This document shows, in pieces, positions 42,862-51,438 of a stretch of DNA of 59,655 nt. This DNA is from Clostridiales bacterium (GTDB lineage Bacteria; Bacillota; Clostridia; Oscillospirales; CAG-272). The translations under genes were made by a program, and so were the position numbers. The stretch spans positions 1 to 59,655 of the forward strand of contig JAAVZO010000037.1 in the NCBI GenBank assembly GCA_022791685.1. Direction: 5' to 3'. Numbering within the stretch: the first letter of the stretch is position 1; the number at the start of each line of letters is the position of its first letter. The notes below the pieces were generated by a model, which was given only the letters and a program-made list of their open reading frames with translations, was not told the DNA's origin and made no database searches.

Positions 42862-43056
42862 CAAATGCAGTAATTAGTTCGACGCAGAGGTGCGGGGCCA
42901 CGGAGTCGAACGCGCATGATTAGACTAACAAGGCGCATAGACTGTTCGCCCGCTAAGCGAATAAATGGGAAAACGCCATTGGCGAATATCCCAGTCCTTG
43001 CGATAGCTTATAAAAGTTCTTTGCCAGGCTTTCTTTCAAGAAAGCCGCGCGTCCCC
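42862..43056 (+). repeat. 195-bp structured repeat, copy C
   Basis: Third copy of the element at 27861, same orientation. P2 is GTTCGAC/GTCGAAC; P3 is shortened (TTCGCC/GGCGAA); the 3' part from TTGCGATAGCTTATAAAAG to the final hairpin is almost identical to copies A and B. It lies between secG and rnr. Confidence 0.85.
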
Positions 43057-43092
43057 ATAAAAGACAACTAACTAAAAAGAAAGAAGAAAACT

Positions 43093-45294
43093 ATGAATCA
43101 TATAAATAACCTTGCGGATATGAGCCAGTGCGTGCTCGAGCTCGTCGGCAGCGATGGATATGTGCCGATGGATATGCGCGATATGACCGCTGTACTGACG
43201 CTTGAGGTGGAGCAGTATGACCTTTTCGCCGAAGCCGTTGAGACGCTGAAGCGAGCTGGCGAGATCACGGAGACCAAGCGTGGGCGCATTATTAAAGTTG
43301 AAGGAAGCGACCGTGTTAATGGTAAATATCGTGCCACCACTCGCGGATTCGGGTTCGTTACACCGGATTCGCACGATGGAAAGACGCAGCCCGATATCTA
43401 TATCCCACGCGAACGCTCGCTTGGTGCGATGAACGGCGACAGAGTGCAGGTCAAGCGTGCTGCGTCGCACGGAGACAGCCCAGAGGGAGAGGTCGTGCTG
43501 ATAATCGAACGTGCGATAAGTGAGGTCGTAGGCACGTTTAGAGAGCTTCATGAGAGGGTGAAGCTTCCGAAAAAAACGAAAAAGAAATTCCCGCGTCCGA
43601 CTGAACAGGTTCGATATATCGTCAAGCCCGACGACGCAAAGCTCACCTTCCGTGTCAAGATACCGCCGTCTATGCGAAATAATGCCAAGGACGGCGAAAA
43701 GGTGCTCGTCGGGATAACAAAGTACCCGCAGCCGCCACTCCCCGGTAAGCTGTCAGGTGAATCTGAAGCGCTCGGAAAGGTGCTGCGAGTGTTTGGCGAG
43801 CGCGATTCAAAGAGCGCTAACTATCAGTCGATACTCTACGCGAATGGCGTGCGCACGCATTTTCCAGATGAGGTCTCGGCTGAGGCGCGCAAAATTGCAG
43901 AGTGCGAGATACTGCCCGACGGACGGCTCGACCTGCGCGATAAGCTCATTTTCACGATCGACGGCGCGGACGCTAAGGATTTCGACGACGCAATATCCCT
44001 CGAACGTGACGGGGACGGATACTTGCTCGGCGTGCATATCGCCGACGTTTCGCATTACGTCAAGCCCGGAAGTGCGCTTGATAACGAGGCTTTCGAGCGC
44101 GGCACTTCGATTTACTTCACCGATAAAGTCGTGCCTATGCTGCCGGAGGAGCTGTCGAACGGCGTTTGCTCGCTCAACCGCGACACCGATAAGTACACGC
44201 TCAGCGCGCTGATACGGCTCGACGCTGACGCTGAGATACGCGAAGTGACGCTGCACGAGGCGATAATCTCATCGAAGCTTCGCGGCGTTTATTCCGAGGT
44301 CAACGACGTGATCGACAGAAGGGAAGAGTCGGAGTACTGGGAGAAATATTCGTTCCTGTTCCCCGACACGCTGCCGATGATGGTCGAACTTTACGAGAAA
44401 TTCAAGCAGAAGTCCGACGCGCGCGGTGCGCTCGAACTCGAAACGGTCGAAGCGGGGTTCGTGCTCGATGCAGACGGAATGCCGGTCGACATCGTTCGAC
44501 GCGAACGCGGAGTCGCCGAAAAGCTCATCGAGCAGTTCATGCTTTGCGCAAACCGTGCAGTCGCCGAATGGCTGAACAGCCTTGGAATGCCCTGCGTCTA
44601 CCGCACGCATGAGGAGCCGTCGAGCGAAAAAGTGCAGGCGTTTGCGATGTTTTCGCACAATTTAGGACTCAATATCACACCGCTTAGACGGCGTAAGCTG
44701 CTGCCGAGCGCGTACTGTGAGGTCTACGATGAAGCCCGCGAAAAGGGGCTCGACTCGATACTGACCGTCGTTATGCTGCGCTCGCTGATGAAGGCGAAGT
44801 ACACTGTATCTCCCGCACCGCATTTCGGACTTGGCTGCGAGCTCTACTGCCACTTCACGTCTCCGATACGCCGTTACCCCGACCTCGCGGTACACCGTAT
44901 AGTGCGCGCCGTGCTGCACGGTGACATCAACGTCGACGCGCTGACTGATTTCGCCGATAGAGCAGCGGTGAAGTCGAGCGAGAACGAGCTGCGCGCGATG
45001 AACGCTGAACGTGATATAGAGGACCTCTACAAGGTGCTCTTCATGTCCGATAAGGTTGGAAAGGTTTTCGATGGTATCGTAAGCTCTGTGACATCGTTCG
45101 GCATGTTCGTTGAGCTTGAAAACACCTGCGAGGGGCTCGTGCCTATCGCGTCGATGGACGGATATTTCGAATACAACCAGCAAAATCTCACGCTCAGCTG
45201 CGGAAAGGTCGTTTACCAGCTCGGCGACCGTGTACGAGTGAAGCTTGTCGGCTGCGACCTCGTGACGCGCAAGATCGATTTTAAGCTGATCTGA
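43093..45294 (+). CDS. rnr: Ribonuclease R
   Basis: A 733-residue 3'-5' exoribonuclease: N-terminal winged helix, cold-shock domains (KYRATTRGFGFVTPDS near 79-93), the RNB catalytic domain with IDGADAKDFDDAISLE (D290, D293, D296, D298 and D299 available as Mg2+ ligands), and a C-terminal S1 domain (VFDGIVSSVTSFGMFVELEN). It degrades structured RNA and works with tmRNA. Its leader includes repeat copy C. It is convergent with the next gene, with stops directly abutting. Confidence 0.95.
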   Translation: MNHINNLADMSQCVLELVGSDGYVPMDMRDMTAVLTLEVEQYDLFAEAVETLKRAGEITETKRGRIIKVEGSDRVNGKYRATTRGFGFVTPDSHDGKTQPDIYIPRERSLGAMNGDRVQVKRAASHGDSPEGEVVLIIERAISEVVGTFRELHERVKLPKKTKKKFPRPTEQVRYIVKPDDAKLTFRVKIPPSMRNNAKDGEKVLVGITKYPQPPLPGKLSGESEALGKVLRVFGERDSKSANYQSILYANGVRTHFPDEVSAEARKIAECEILPDGRLDLRDKLIFTIDGADAKDFDDAISLERDGDGYLLGVHIADVSHYVKPGSALDNEAFERGTSIYFTDKVVPMLPEELSNGVCSLNRDTDKYTLSALIRLDADAEIREVTLHEAIISSKLRGVYSEVNDVIDRREESEYWEKYSFLFPDTLPMMVELYEKFKQKSDARGALELETVEAGFVLDADGMPVDIVRRERGVAEKLIEQFMLCANRAVAEWLNSLGMPCVYRTHEEPSSEKVQAFAMFSHNLGLNITPLRRRKLLPSAYCEVYDEAREKGLDSILTVVMLRSLMKAKYTVSPAPHFGLGCELYCHFTSPIRRYPDLAVHRIVRAVLHGDINVDALTDFADRAAVKSSENELRAMNAERDIEDLYKVLFMSDKVGKVFDGIVSSVTSFGMFVELENTCEGLVPIASMDGYFEYNQQNLTLSCGKVVYQLGDRVRVKLVGCDLVTRKIDFKLI

Positions 45295-45771
45295 TCACGT
45301 TTCGAGCATACTTGCCAGCACCGCTGCCTTTACGGTCTCGCTCGACGCGGAAGGGGAAGCGAGCAGCTCGCCGATGTTCGCGCGCCCGCTGAGATATTGC
45401 TGCACAGTCAGCCCGAGCTTGCGGCTCTCGCGTATCGCCGCGCGACAGAGGTCGAATTTTTCGACCTCTGTCGCTTCTGGATGAGCAAACTCACACCAGC
45501 GTGCGAGCAGAAGCAGCTCATCGCCGCCGCTGTCGATTCCGGTCAGCAGACGCAGTGTTATCGGGTCGCAGTAGTCGGATTCGGGCAGTCGGTTCGCGCG
45601 GCGGTATGCGTTGAGTGCATCTGCAAGCTCTGGCGTGAATATGTCGCTTGTACGCTCGCGATATAGCCCGAGACTGTGCAGCTCGCCGGCGATCTCGCTG
45701 ACGAGCATATTTTTTTCGCCCGCGAAGATTATCCCGCAGGGCAGGTCGGTCGATATAATTGCGGATATCAT
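45295..45771 (-). CDS. Peptidoglycan-binding-like domain protein
   Basis: A 158-residue protein. Residues about 25-80 (SEIAGELHSLGLYRERTSDI, FTPELADALNAYRRANRLPE, DPITLRLLTG) follow the PG_binding_1 helical pattern. The N-terminal MISAIISTDLPCGIIFAGEK lacks a clear signal peptide, and the C-terminus is helical (LTVQQYLSGRANIGELLA). The start at 45771 follows AAGGAAGG. Role unclear: a wall-binding module would need export, so it may be a cytosolic relative of the fold. Confidence 0.6.
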   Translation of the reverse strand: MISAIISTDLPCGIIFAGEKNMLVSEIAGELHSLGLYRERTSDIFTPELADALNAYRRANRLPESDYCDPITLRLLTGIDSGGDELLLLARWCEFAHPEATEVEKFDLCRAAIRESRKLGLTVQQYLSGRANIGELLASPSASSETVKAAVLASMLET

Positions 45772-45875
45772 GTGGCATCCTTCCTTATTCATAAATATAT
45801 AATTATTCTGCCGCATATGCGCATTTTTAGTCTCAGCAATACTTCCCGCCGCGTGCATTTGTTTACATTTTGTCC

Positions 45876-45904
45876 TTGATTTTATACGAAAATGGTGCTA
45901 TAAT
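45876..45904 (+). promoter_or_regulatory. Promoter of DUF1934 gene / holA operon
   Basis: TTGATT (45876-45881), 17-base spacer, TATAAT (45899-45904). An ATG at 45920 would leave almost no leader, so 45938 is preferred as start. Confidence 0.7.
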
Positions 45905-45937
45905 TATTTTGTAATAATTATGAAATCAAGATTGGAA

Positions 45938-46432
45938 ATGACAATGACAAAAGCTAATGAATTTACCAGAAATGTTATGATAGAATTGTGCTCGACGCAC
46001 AGCGAAGTCTCGCCGGACGATGAAGAAATTGAATCTGCGAAGGTCGAAGAAGCTGATAAGCTCGACATGACCAGCGAGGGCTGCATTCGCGTCGTCGACA
46101 ACCGCGTCGAGATAGAGTATTTCGAGAGCGAGCTCACAGGAATGGAGGGCTCCTGCACCTGCATTTCGTTCGAGCGAGATAATCCCGGTATCGTGTCGAT
46201 GATACGCACCGGAACGGTCGTTACTGCGCTCGTTTTTGAGGAAGGAAAGCGGCATATCTGCGCCTACAATACTGAATTTATGGCGTTCGAGGTGTGCGTC
46301 TACACGTCAAAGGTGGACAATCGCATGACTGAGCACGGCGGCGAGTTAATGCTCGATTACAGCATCGAGTTCCGTGGTGCGACGACCGAGCAGACGATAG
46401 TAAAAATGAAAGTCACACCGATAGAAAAATAG
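45938..46432 (+). CDS. DUF1934 (YwiB-like) beta-barrel protein
   Basis: A 164-residue protein with the lipocalin-like DUF1934 pattern: MTSEGCIRVVDNRVEIEYFE, CTCISFERDNPGIVSMIRTG, HICAYNTEFMAFEVCVYTSK and GELMLDYSIEFRG. Function unknown; it is a common small gene in Firmicutes. The start at 45938 uses GATTGGA as ribosome site; 45920 and 45944 are alternatives. It is followed by holA after 28 bases and is probably cotranscribed. Confidence 0.8.
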   Translation: MTMTKANEFTRNVMIELCSTHSEVSPDDEEIESAKVEEADKLDMTSEGCIRVVDNRVEIEYFESELTGMEGSCTCISFERDNPGIVSMIRTGTVVTALVFEEGKRHICAYNTEFMAFEVCVYTSKVDNRMTEHGGELMLDYSIEFRGATTEQTIVKMKVTPIEK

Positions 46433-46460
46433 CTGAAAATACTGAAAGGAAGCCCGATCT

Positions 46461-47564
46461 ATGGCTGGAAAAACAGCATCGAAGTCTTCGGCAAAGTCTA
46501 TGCCGCGCCTGACCGGCGGACAATTTCATACAGAGATGAAGCGCCCGAAGGCAGGAGCATATCTGTTTTTCGGCGATGAGAATTTCGTGAAGCGCCGCGA
46601 GCTTGAAGCACTCAGAAAGGCGCTGTGTGCGGACGCGAGCCTTGACGCGTTCAATCACTATGTTTTCACACGCGACAATTACACCTCCGACGCGCTCGTG
46701 TCGGCGATACTCGCACCGCCGGTCATGGTGGATTTAAAGCTGGTCGAGCTCAACTGCTATCCGCTGAATGAAATGCGCAAAAAAGAGGAGCTCACCGGGC
46801 TTGAGACTGCACTTGAAGCGGCGGCTGAAAGTCCAGACACGCTGCTGATCGTATACACCACGCCCGAAAATTTTGACGCTGGCGAACCGAAATCTCCCAG
46901 CGCGATGATGAAGCTGATATCGAAGTACGCAGTTCCGGTCGAATTTACGCACGAGACGAGTCAGCGGCTCACGATGTGGGTGCAGAAGCATTTCGCCGCC
47001 GACAAAATAATCGCCGAATTCAGCGAGTGTACCTACCTAATCGACACGTCGGGGCACGACATGACGACGCTCGCTGGCGAGATCGACAAGCTCTGCGCGT
47101 ACCTGCATTTCAAGCAGCGCGACAAGCTCGAACGGGCTGACATCGACTACATCTGCCCGCACAATAAGGAAATCGGTGCGTTCGAATTCGCCGACGCGAT
47201 ACTCGATTCGAATAACGAAAAGGCGTTCTACATCCTCGGAGATATGCGCAAGAGAAACGAAGAAGTTACAGTCATACTTGGCGGGATCACTAAAATTTAC
47301 ACCGACCTGCTCGCGTTGAAGCTTTGCTCGGACGCTGGGATAGTGCCGGACGACGCGGCAAAGCGGCTGGGACTTCATCCTTATGTCGCAAAGATACGCA
47401 TGGCGAAGGCGAAGGACTGCGACCGCCGCGCGCTCGAAGGGGTTATTGACCTCTGTTCGGATACCGACATGGCGCTGAAAACGACGGCGATAGAACCATA
47501 TGTGCTGCTGGAGCGGCTGATTGTGCAGGTATCGCAATACAGAAAAAGGAAAATATTTCAATAA
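46461..47564 (+). CDS. holA: DNA polymerase III subunit delta
   Basis: A 367-residue clamp-loader subunit: KAGAYLFFGDENFVKRRELE (domain 1 start), PPVMVDLKLVELNCY, the GHDMTTLAGEIDKLCAYL helix, and the C-terminal DILGGITKIYTDLLALKLC and VAKIRMAKAKD collar region. Delta opens the beta clamp. The N-terminus has an extra basic, Ser-rich segment of about 28 residues. It is divergent in sequence but typical in length. Confidence 0.88.
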   Translation: MAGKTASKSSAKSMPRLTGGQFHTEMKRPKAGAYLFFGDENFVKRRELEALRKALCADASLDAFNHYVFTRDNYTSDALVSAILAPPVMVDLKLVELNCYPLNEMRKKEELTGLETALEAAAESPDTLLIVYTTPENFDAGEPKSPSAMMKLISKYAVPVEFTHETSQRLTMWVQKHFAADKIIAEFSECTYLIDTSGHDMTTLAGEIDKLCAYLHFKQRDKLERADIDYICPHNKEIGAFEFADAILDSNNEKAFYILGDMRKRNEEVTVILGGITKIYTDLLALKLCSDAGIVPDDAAKRLGLHPYVAKIRMAKAKDCDRRALEGVIDLCSDTDMALKTTAIEPYVLLERLIVQVSQYRKRKIFQ

Positions 47565-47565
47565 G

Positions 47566-47697
47566 ATGGATAGCGTGAAAAATAAATTTTTCACGCCACG
47601 AATTTTTGACTTCGCTGTCAATGACAGCGATTTCGCAAGCGAAATCGTCAAAAATATCGACATAGGAGGTAAACTTCGCTGTCGCGAAGTTTTGTAA
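47566..47697 (+). other. Hairpin cluster (and 43-codon frame) between holA and rnmV
   Basis: Four hairpins in about 120 bases: H1 GCGTGAAAAA/TTTTTCACGC (47573-47596); H2 CGCTGTCAATGACAGCG (47613-47629); H3 GATTTCGCAAGCGAAATC (47629-47646); H4 AACTTCGCTGTCGCGAAGTT (47672-47691). H2 and H3 are enclosed by TTTTTGAC/GTCAAAAA, a three-way junction. An ATG at 47566 opens a 43-codon frame through them, but the repeats explain the sequence better than coding does. H1 may terminate holA transcripts in part. Confidence 0.6.
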
Positions 47698-47704
47698 TAT
47701 TATG
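47664..47704 (+). promoter_or_regulatory. Ribosome site separated from rnmV start by a hairpin
   Basis: AGGAGGT (47664-47670) lies 31 bases before the ATG at 47702, too far alone. The perfect 8-bp hairpin H4 fills 20 of these bases, so folding would bring the site to about 11 bases. Confidence 0.55.
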
Positions 47705-48274
47705 AAAATAGAGATACCGATAGCTGTCGAGGGAAAATACGATAAGATCAAGCTTGCGTCGATAGTTGACGCGCAGATAATCACGACCGATGGATTCGGC
47801 GTGTTCGCGTCGCACGAAAAAACGGCGTTGATACGGCGTATCGCTGAGCCGAAGGGAATGATCGTGTTGACCGACAGCGATGGCGCGGGGCTGGTGATAC
47901 GCAATTATTTCAATTCGATACTGCCGAAAAATAAGCTGATACACCTCTACATACCGCAAATAAAGGGTAAAGAGCGGCGCAAGAAATCGCCGTCAAAGGC
48001 TGGAACGCTTGGTGTGGAGGGTATCGACGCTGAGACATTGCGGCGGCTGTTAGCGCCGTATGCGGTCGGTTCGACTGAAGCGGCTAAACCGACGCGAGAG
48101 GTAACGAAGGTGGACTTTTTCAGCGACGGTCTCTCAGGTGGGGAAGCGAGTGCCGAGCGTCGAAAGCTGCTGTGCGCTAAGCTCGACTTGCCCGACAATA
48201 TGTCGGCGAACGCGCTGCTTGCGGCGGTAAATTTGCTGTGCAGTTATGATGAGTATAAGGAAATGGTGAAATGA
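47702..48274 (+). CDS. rnmV: Ribonuclease M5, clostridial form
   Basis: A 190-residue enzyme with an N-terminal Toprim domain (IAVEGKYDKIK with E10; LTDSDGAG with D58 and D60) and a C-terminal DUF4093-like domain (TKVDFFSDGLSGGEASAE, LCAKLDLPDNMSANALLAAV). RNase M5 matures 5S rRNA. Bacillus uses DPD in the motif; the DSD here matches clostridial forms. Its stop overlaps the gtrA start (ATGA). Confidence 0.88.
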   Translation: MKIEIPIAVEGKYDKIKLASIVDAQIITTDGFGVFASHEKTALIRRIAEPKGMIVLTDSDGAGLVIRNYFNSILPKNKLIHLYIPQIKGKERRKKSPSKAGTLGVEGIDAETLRRLLAPYAVGSTEAAKPTREVTKVDFFSDGLSGGEASAERRKLLCAKLDLPDNMSANALLAAVNLLCSYDEYKEMVK

Positions 48275-48708
48275 AGCAGAAAATTAAGGAATTATTCATA
48301 AAATACCGCGAGCTGATAAGCTATGTATTTTTCGGCGGACTGACGACACTGGTCAACTGGGGCGTATATTTTATATTCAACGACGTAGTTAATATCCATT
48401 ATCAGGCTGCTCAGTGGATAGCGTGGGTCGCAGCGGTCATATTTGCATTTGTTGTAAATAAAAGATACGTATTCAACGATAACGATATGACAAAGCAGGG
48501 ATTGGCGCGGCAGACGCTCGAATTTTTCGGCGTTCGTCTTATATCGAACGGAGTTGAATCGCTGCTGCTTGCGTTGATGGTGGAAACTATGCACATGTCG
48601 AGCAATATTTCAAAGATTATCGTATCGGTAATAACCGTGATTCTGAATTATTTCGCTTCCAAGCTGTGGATATTCAGAAAGAAAAATGTCAACAATAAGG
48701 CTAAATAA
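48271..48708 (+). CDS. GtrA-family membrane protein
   Basis: A 145-residue protein with four membrane helices: ELISYVFFGGLTTLVNWGVY, AAQWIAWVAAVIFAFVVNKR, then NGVESLLLALMVETM and KIIVSVITVILNYFASKLWI. The GG-T-NW and VNKR-FNDN features define GtrA proteins, which help flip or hold undecaprenyl-linked sugars for cell-wall glycosylation. It overlaps rnmV by 4 bases, so it is translationally coupled. Confidence 0.85.
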   Translation: MKQKIKELFIKYRELISYVFFGGLTTLVNWGVYFIFNDVVNIHYQAAQWIAWVAAVIFAFVVNKRYVFNDNDMTKQGLARQTLEFFGVRLISNGVESLLLALMVETMHMSSNISKIIVSVITVILNYFASKLWIFRKKNVNNKAK

Positions 48709-48855
48709 AGTATAAAAAATTGATGATCATGCTTGATGATGGCAGCATACCGCGGCGGGCTATGCTCATGGTGACGTTATCGAGCGGCAATTGTATTTGT
48801 AACGCAGTGCGTTTATGATCAGCAATTTTTAATAAATTTTTAGGGGGAATAAACC

Positions 48856-51120
48856 ATTAAGATCAAGTTTGACGTTGAGGGAATGAGCTGCGCCGCCTGC
48901 TCGGCTTCGGTCGAGAAGGTCAGCGGCAGAGTTGAAGGAGTCAGCAAGGCGGAGGTCAATCTGCTTGCAAAGCTGCTGACGGTCGAATGCGAGGCTGACA
49001 CGCCTGAGCTGCGCGATAAGATATGCGCTGCTGTGGCTAAGGCGGGATTCACCGCTACACCGAAATCGGCGGATAAGCCTAAGGTGGACAAAACACCGGA
49101 CAATGCGAAATCATCGAACAATGCTGCGCAGATGAAGGTGCGGCTTATTGCGTCGGTAGCGATACTTGCAGTGTTGATGTATCTGACGATGGGGCACATG
49201 ATCGGACTTCCGACACCGCATATTTTCCACGGCACAGCAAATCTGCTTGTATTTTCCTTTACTCAGCTGATACTGACACTTCCAGTCGTATATCTCAATC
49301 GAAAATTCTACATCGTCGGATTTAAAGCGCTGTGGAACCGCTCGCCGAACATGGACTCGCTCGTTGCGGTAGGTTCATCGGCGGCGCTGATCTACGGCAT
49401 ATTTGCAATATACATGATAGGCTACGGACTCGGTCACGGCGACCTTGCGCTCGCTGAGAGCTACGGTGCGAACCTGTATTTCGAGTCTGCGGCTATGATA
49501 CTGACGCTCGTTTCGGTCGGTAAGTTTTTGGAGGAGCGCTCGAAGAACAAGACCGGAGCGGCGGTCGAGCATTTGATGAAGCTCGCGCCGGAAACTGCGA
49601 CGGTCGAGCGCGGCGGCGATGTGCTCGAGGTCAAGACCTCCGAGCTTATGGTCGGCGACATTATCATAGTTCGCCCGGGACAGTCGCTTCCTGCCGACGG
49701 TATCATAGTTGAAGGCAGCTCGTCGATTGATGAGTCGGCGTTGACTGGCGAGTCGATACCCGTCGAAAAGACGGTCGGCAGCCGCGTAATGTCCGCGTCG
49801 ATAAACAAGACCGGAAGCTTCAAATTCCGCGCCGACAAGGTTGGCGGCGAGACTGCACTTGCGAAGATTATCGAGCTCGTGCGCGACGCGGGCGCGACGA
49901 AAGCGCCTATCGCGAAGTTAGCTGACAAGGTGAGCGGTATATTCGTGCCGGTCGTAATGTCGATCGCGGCGGCGGCGTTCATTTTCTGGCTGATCATGGG
50001 AAAAAGCTTTGATTTTGCGCTGTCGATAGGCATATCGGTGCTCGTTATTTCCTGTCCGTGCGCACTTGGACTTGCGACTCCGGTTGCGGTCACTGTGTCG
50101 GTGGGACGGCTCGCCGAGCGTGGAATACTCGTGAAGTCGGCGGAAGCGCTTGAAATACTGCACGACACTAAATCGGTAGTGCTTGACAAAACCGGCACTG
50201 TTACCGAAGGACATCCGTCGGTAACGGATGTTGTTCCAGCGTCTGACAAGACAAAGTTATACGAAATTGCCGCATCACTCGAAGCGCCGAGTGAGCACCC
50301 TCTCGCAGAGGCGATACGAAATTACACTGACAGCAAGGGCGTGAAGCCGCGCGTCATAAGCGAATTCCACGCAGTACCGGGACGCGGCGTATCGGCGAAG
50401 GTATGGGACAGCACCTGCTACGCCGGAAATATGCAGTACATGCTCGAGCTTGGCGTGAAGCTTGGTGCAGACATTGAATCGACGCTCGAGTCGCTCGCAA
50501 AGCGCGGACGCACTCCGATGCTGTTCGCTGAGGGCGACAAATTAGTAGGCATTATCGCGGTAGCTGACACCATCAAGCCGACGAGTGCGGCTGCGATAAA
50601 GTCAATGCGCGACATGGGTGTTGACGTGATGATGTTGACTGGCGACAACAAGCTGACGGCTGAAGCGATCGCGCACGAAGCCGGTATCGAGAGCGTAACG
50701 GCGGATGTCCTTCCAGCCGACAAGGAGCGCGTAGTCGCCGACTTGCAGAAGGACAACGCCATCGTGACCTTTGTCGGTGACGGAATCAACGACTCGCCGG
50801 CTCTGACACGCGCCAACATCGGAATTGCGATCGGCAGTGGTGCAGATATAGCTATCGACTCCGCCGACATCGTGCTGATGAAGAGCGACCTTAACGACGT
50901 ACCGGCGGCTATCGACTTCTCGCGCCGCACGATACGCAACATCAAGCAGAATCTGTTCTGGGCATTCTTCTACAATACGCTTGTAATCCCAGTAGCAGCG
51001 GGCGTACTCGTACCGTTCGGAATCACGCTCAGCCCAATGCTTGGAGCAGCTGCGATGAGTCTGTCATCGCTATTTGTAGTAACAAATGCACTTCGCTTAT
51101 ACAAGGCGAAGATGCTGTAA
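48856..51120 (+). CDS. copA: Copper-exporting P1B-type ATPase (apparent ATT start)
   Basis: A 754-residue pump. The N-terminal metal-binding domain reads IKIKFDVEGMSCAAC (C12, C15). TGES (297-300), the Cu+ motif CPC (400-402), DKTGT (444-448, phosphorylated Asp), SEHPLAE and GDGINDSPAL follow. It exports Cu+ using ATP. The usual first residues MKIKFDVEG are encoded from ATT at 48856 behind AGGGGGAATAAACC; the next ATG (48883) would delete the first strand of the metal-binding domain. The copper chaperone gene follows. Confidence 0.9.
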   Translation: MKIKFDVEGMSCAACSASVEKVSGRVEGVSKAEVNLLAKLLTVECEADTPELRDKICAAVAKAGFTATPKSADKPKVDKTPDNAKSSNNAAQMKVRLIASVAILAVLMYLTMGHMIGLPTPHIFHGTANLLVFSFTQLILTLPVVYLNRKFYIVGFKALWNRSPNMDSLVAVGSSAALIYGIFAIYMIGYGLGHGDLALAESYGANLYFESAAMILTLVSVGKFLEERSKNKTGAAVEHLMKLAPETATVERGGDVLEVKTSELMVGDIIIVRPGQSLPADGIIVEGSSSIDESALTGESIPVEKTVGSRVMSASINKTGSFKFRADKVGGETALAKIIELVRDAGATKAPIAKLADKVSGIFVPVVMSIAAAAFIFWLIMGKSFDFALSIGISVLVISCPCALGLATPVAVTVSVGRLAERGILVKSAEALEILHDTKSVVLDKTGTVTEGHPSVTDVVPASDKTKLYEIAASLEAPSEHPLAEAIRNYTDSKGVKPRVISEFHAVPGRGVSAKVWDSTCYAGNMQYMLELGVKLGADIESTLESLAKRGRTPMLFAEGDKLVGIIAVADTIKPTSAAAIKSMRDMGVDVMMLTGDNKLTAEAIAHEAGIESVTADVLPADKERVVADLQKDNAIVTFVGDGINDSPALTRANIGIAIGSGADIAIDSADIVLMKSDLNDVPAAIDFSRRTIRNIKQNLFWAFFYNTLVIPVAAGVLVPFGITLSPMLGAAAMSLSSLFVVTNALRLYKAKML

Positions 51121-51128
51121 ATATAACA

Positions 51129-51213
51129 TTGCCATGATGTCCCCCACCTCTATAGGCGGCGGGAGACATTACGCATCAGTGGTGGATTCAATCCACCACT
51201 GATGCCATGGCAA
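51129..51213 (+). other. Nested hairpins between copA and copZ
   Basis: Outer repeat TTGCCATG (51129-51136) / CATGGCAA (51206-51213) encloses two hairpins: ATGTCCC...GGGAGACAT (about 51136-51169) and the strong GCATCAGTGGTGGAT-TCA-ATCCACCACTGATGC (51173-51205). No T-run follows, so it looks like an mRNA processing or stabilising structure rather than a terminator. Confidence 0.55.
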
Positions 51214-51240
51214 GTTGAATTTAATTAAGGAGAAATTATC

Positions 51241-51438
51241 ATGAAAAAGACTATCACCATTACCGGAATGCACTGCCAGCACTGCGTTATGCGCGTTGAA
51301 AAGGCGCTCGGCGAGCTTGGAAGCGACGTTAAGGTCGACCTCAAAGCCGGTGTCGCTACCGTTGAGACCAACGCTGCTGACGCGGACGTTAAGAATGCCG
51401 TCGAAGACCTTGGCTTCGATGTCGTTTCTATTGCATAA
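51241..51438 (+). CDS. copZ: Copper chaperone CopZ-like (HMA domain)
   Basis: A 65-residue single heavy-metal-associated domain: TITITGMHCQHCVMRVEKAL with C12 and C15 as Cu+ ligands, and the VKNAVEDLGFDV ending of the beta-alpha-beta-beta-alpha-beta fold. It hands Cu+ to CopA, encoded just upstream. Its stop overlaps the next start (TAATG), so translation of the flippase gene may be coupled to it. Confidence 0.9.
   Translation: MKKTITITGMHCQHCVMRVEKALGELGSDVKVDLKAGVATVETNAADADVKNAVEDLGFDVVSIA

Noticed and set aside
47566-47697. 43-codon peptide gene between holA and rnmV
   Set aside because: The sequence is almost entirely consecutive hairpins; coding is not needed to explain it and no homolog is recognised.
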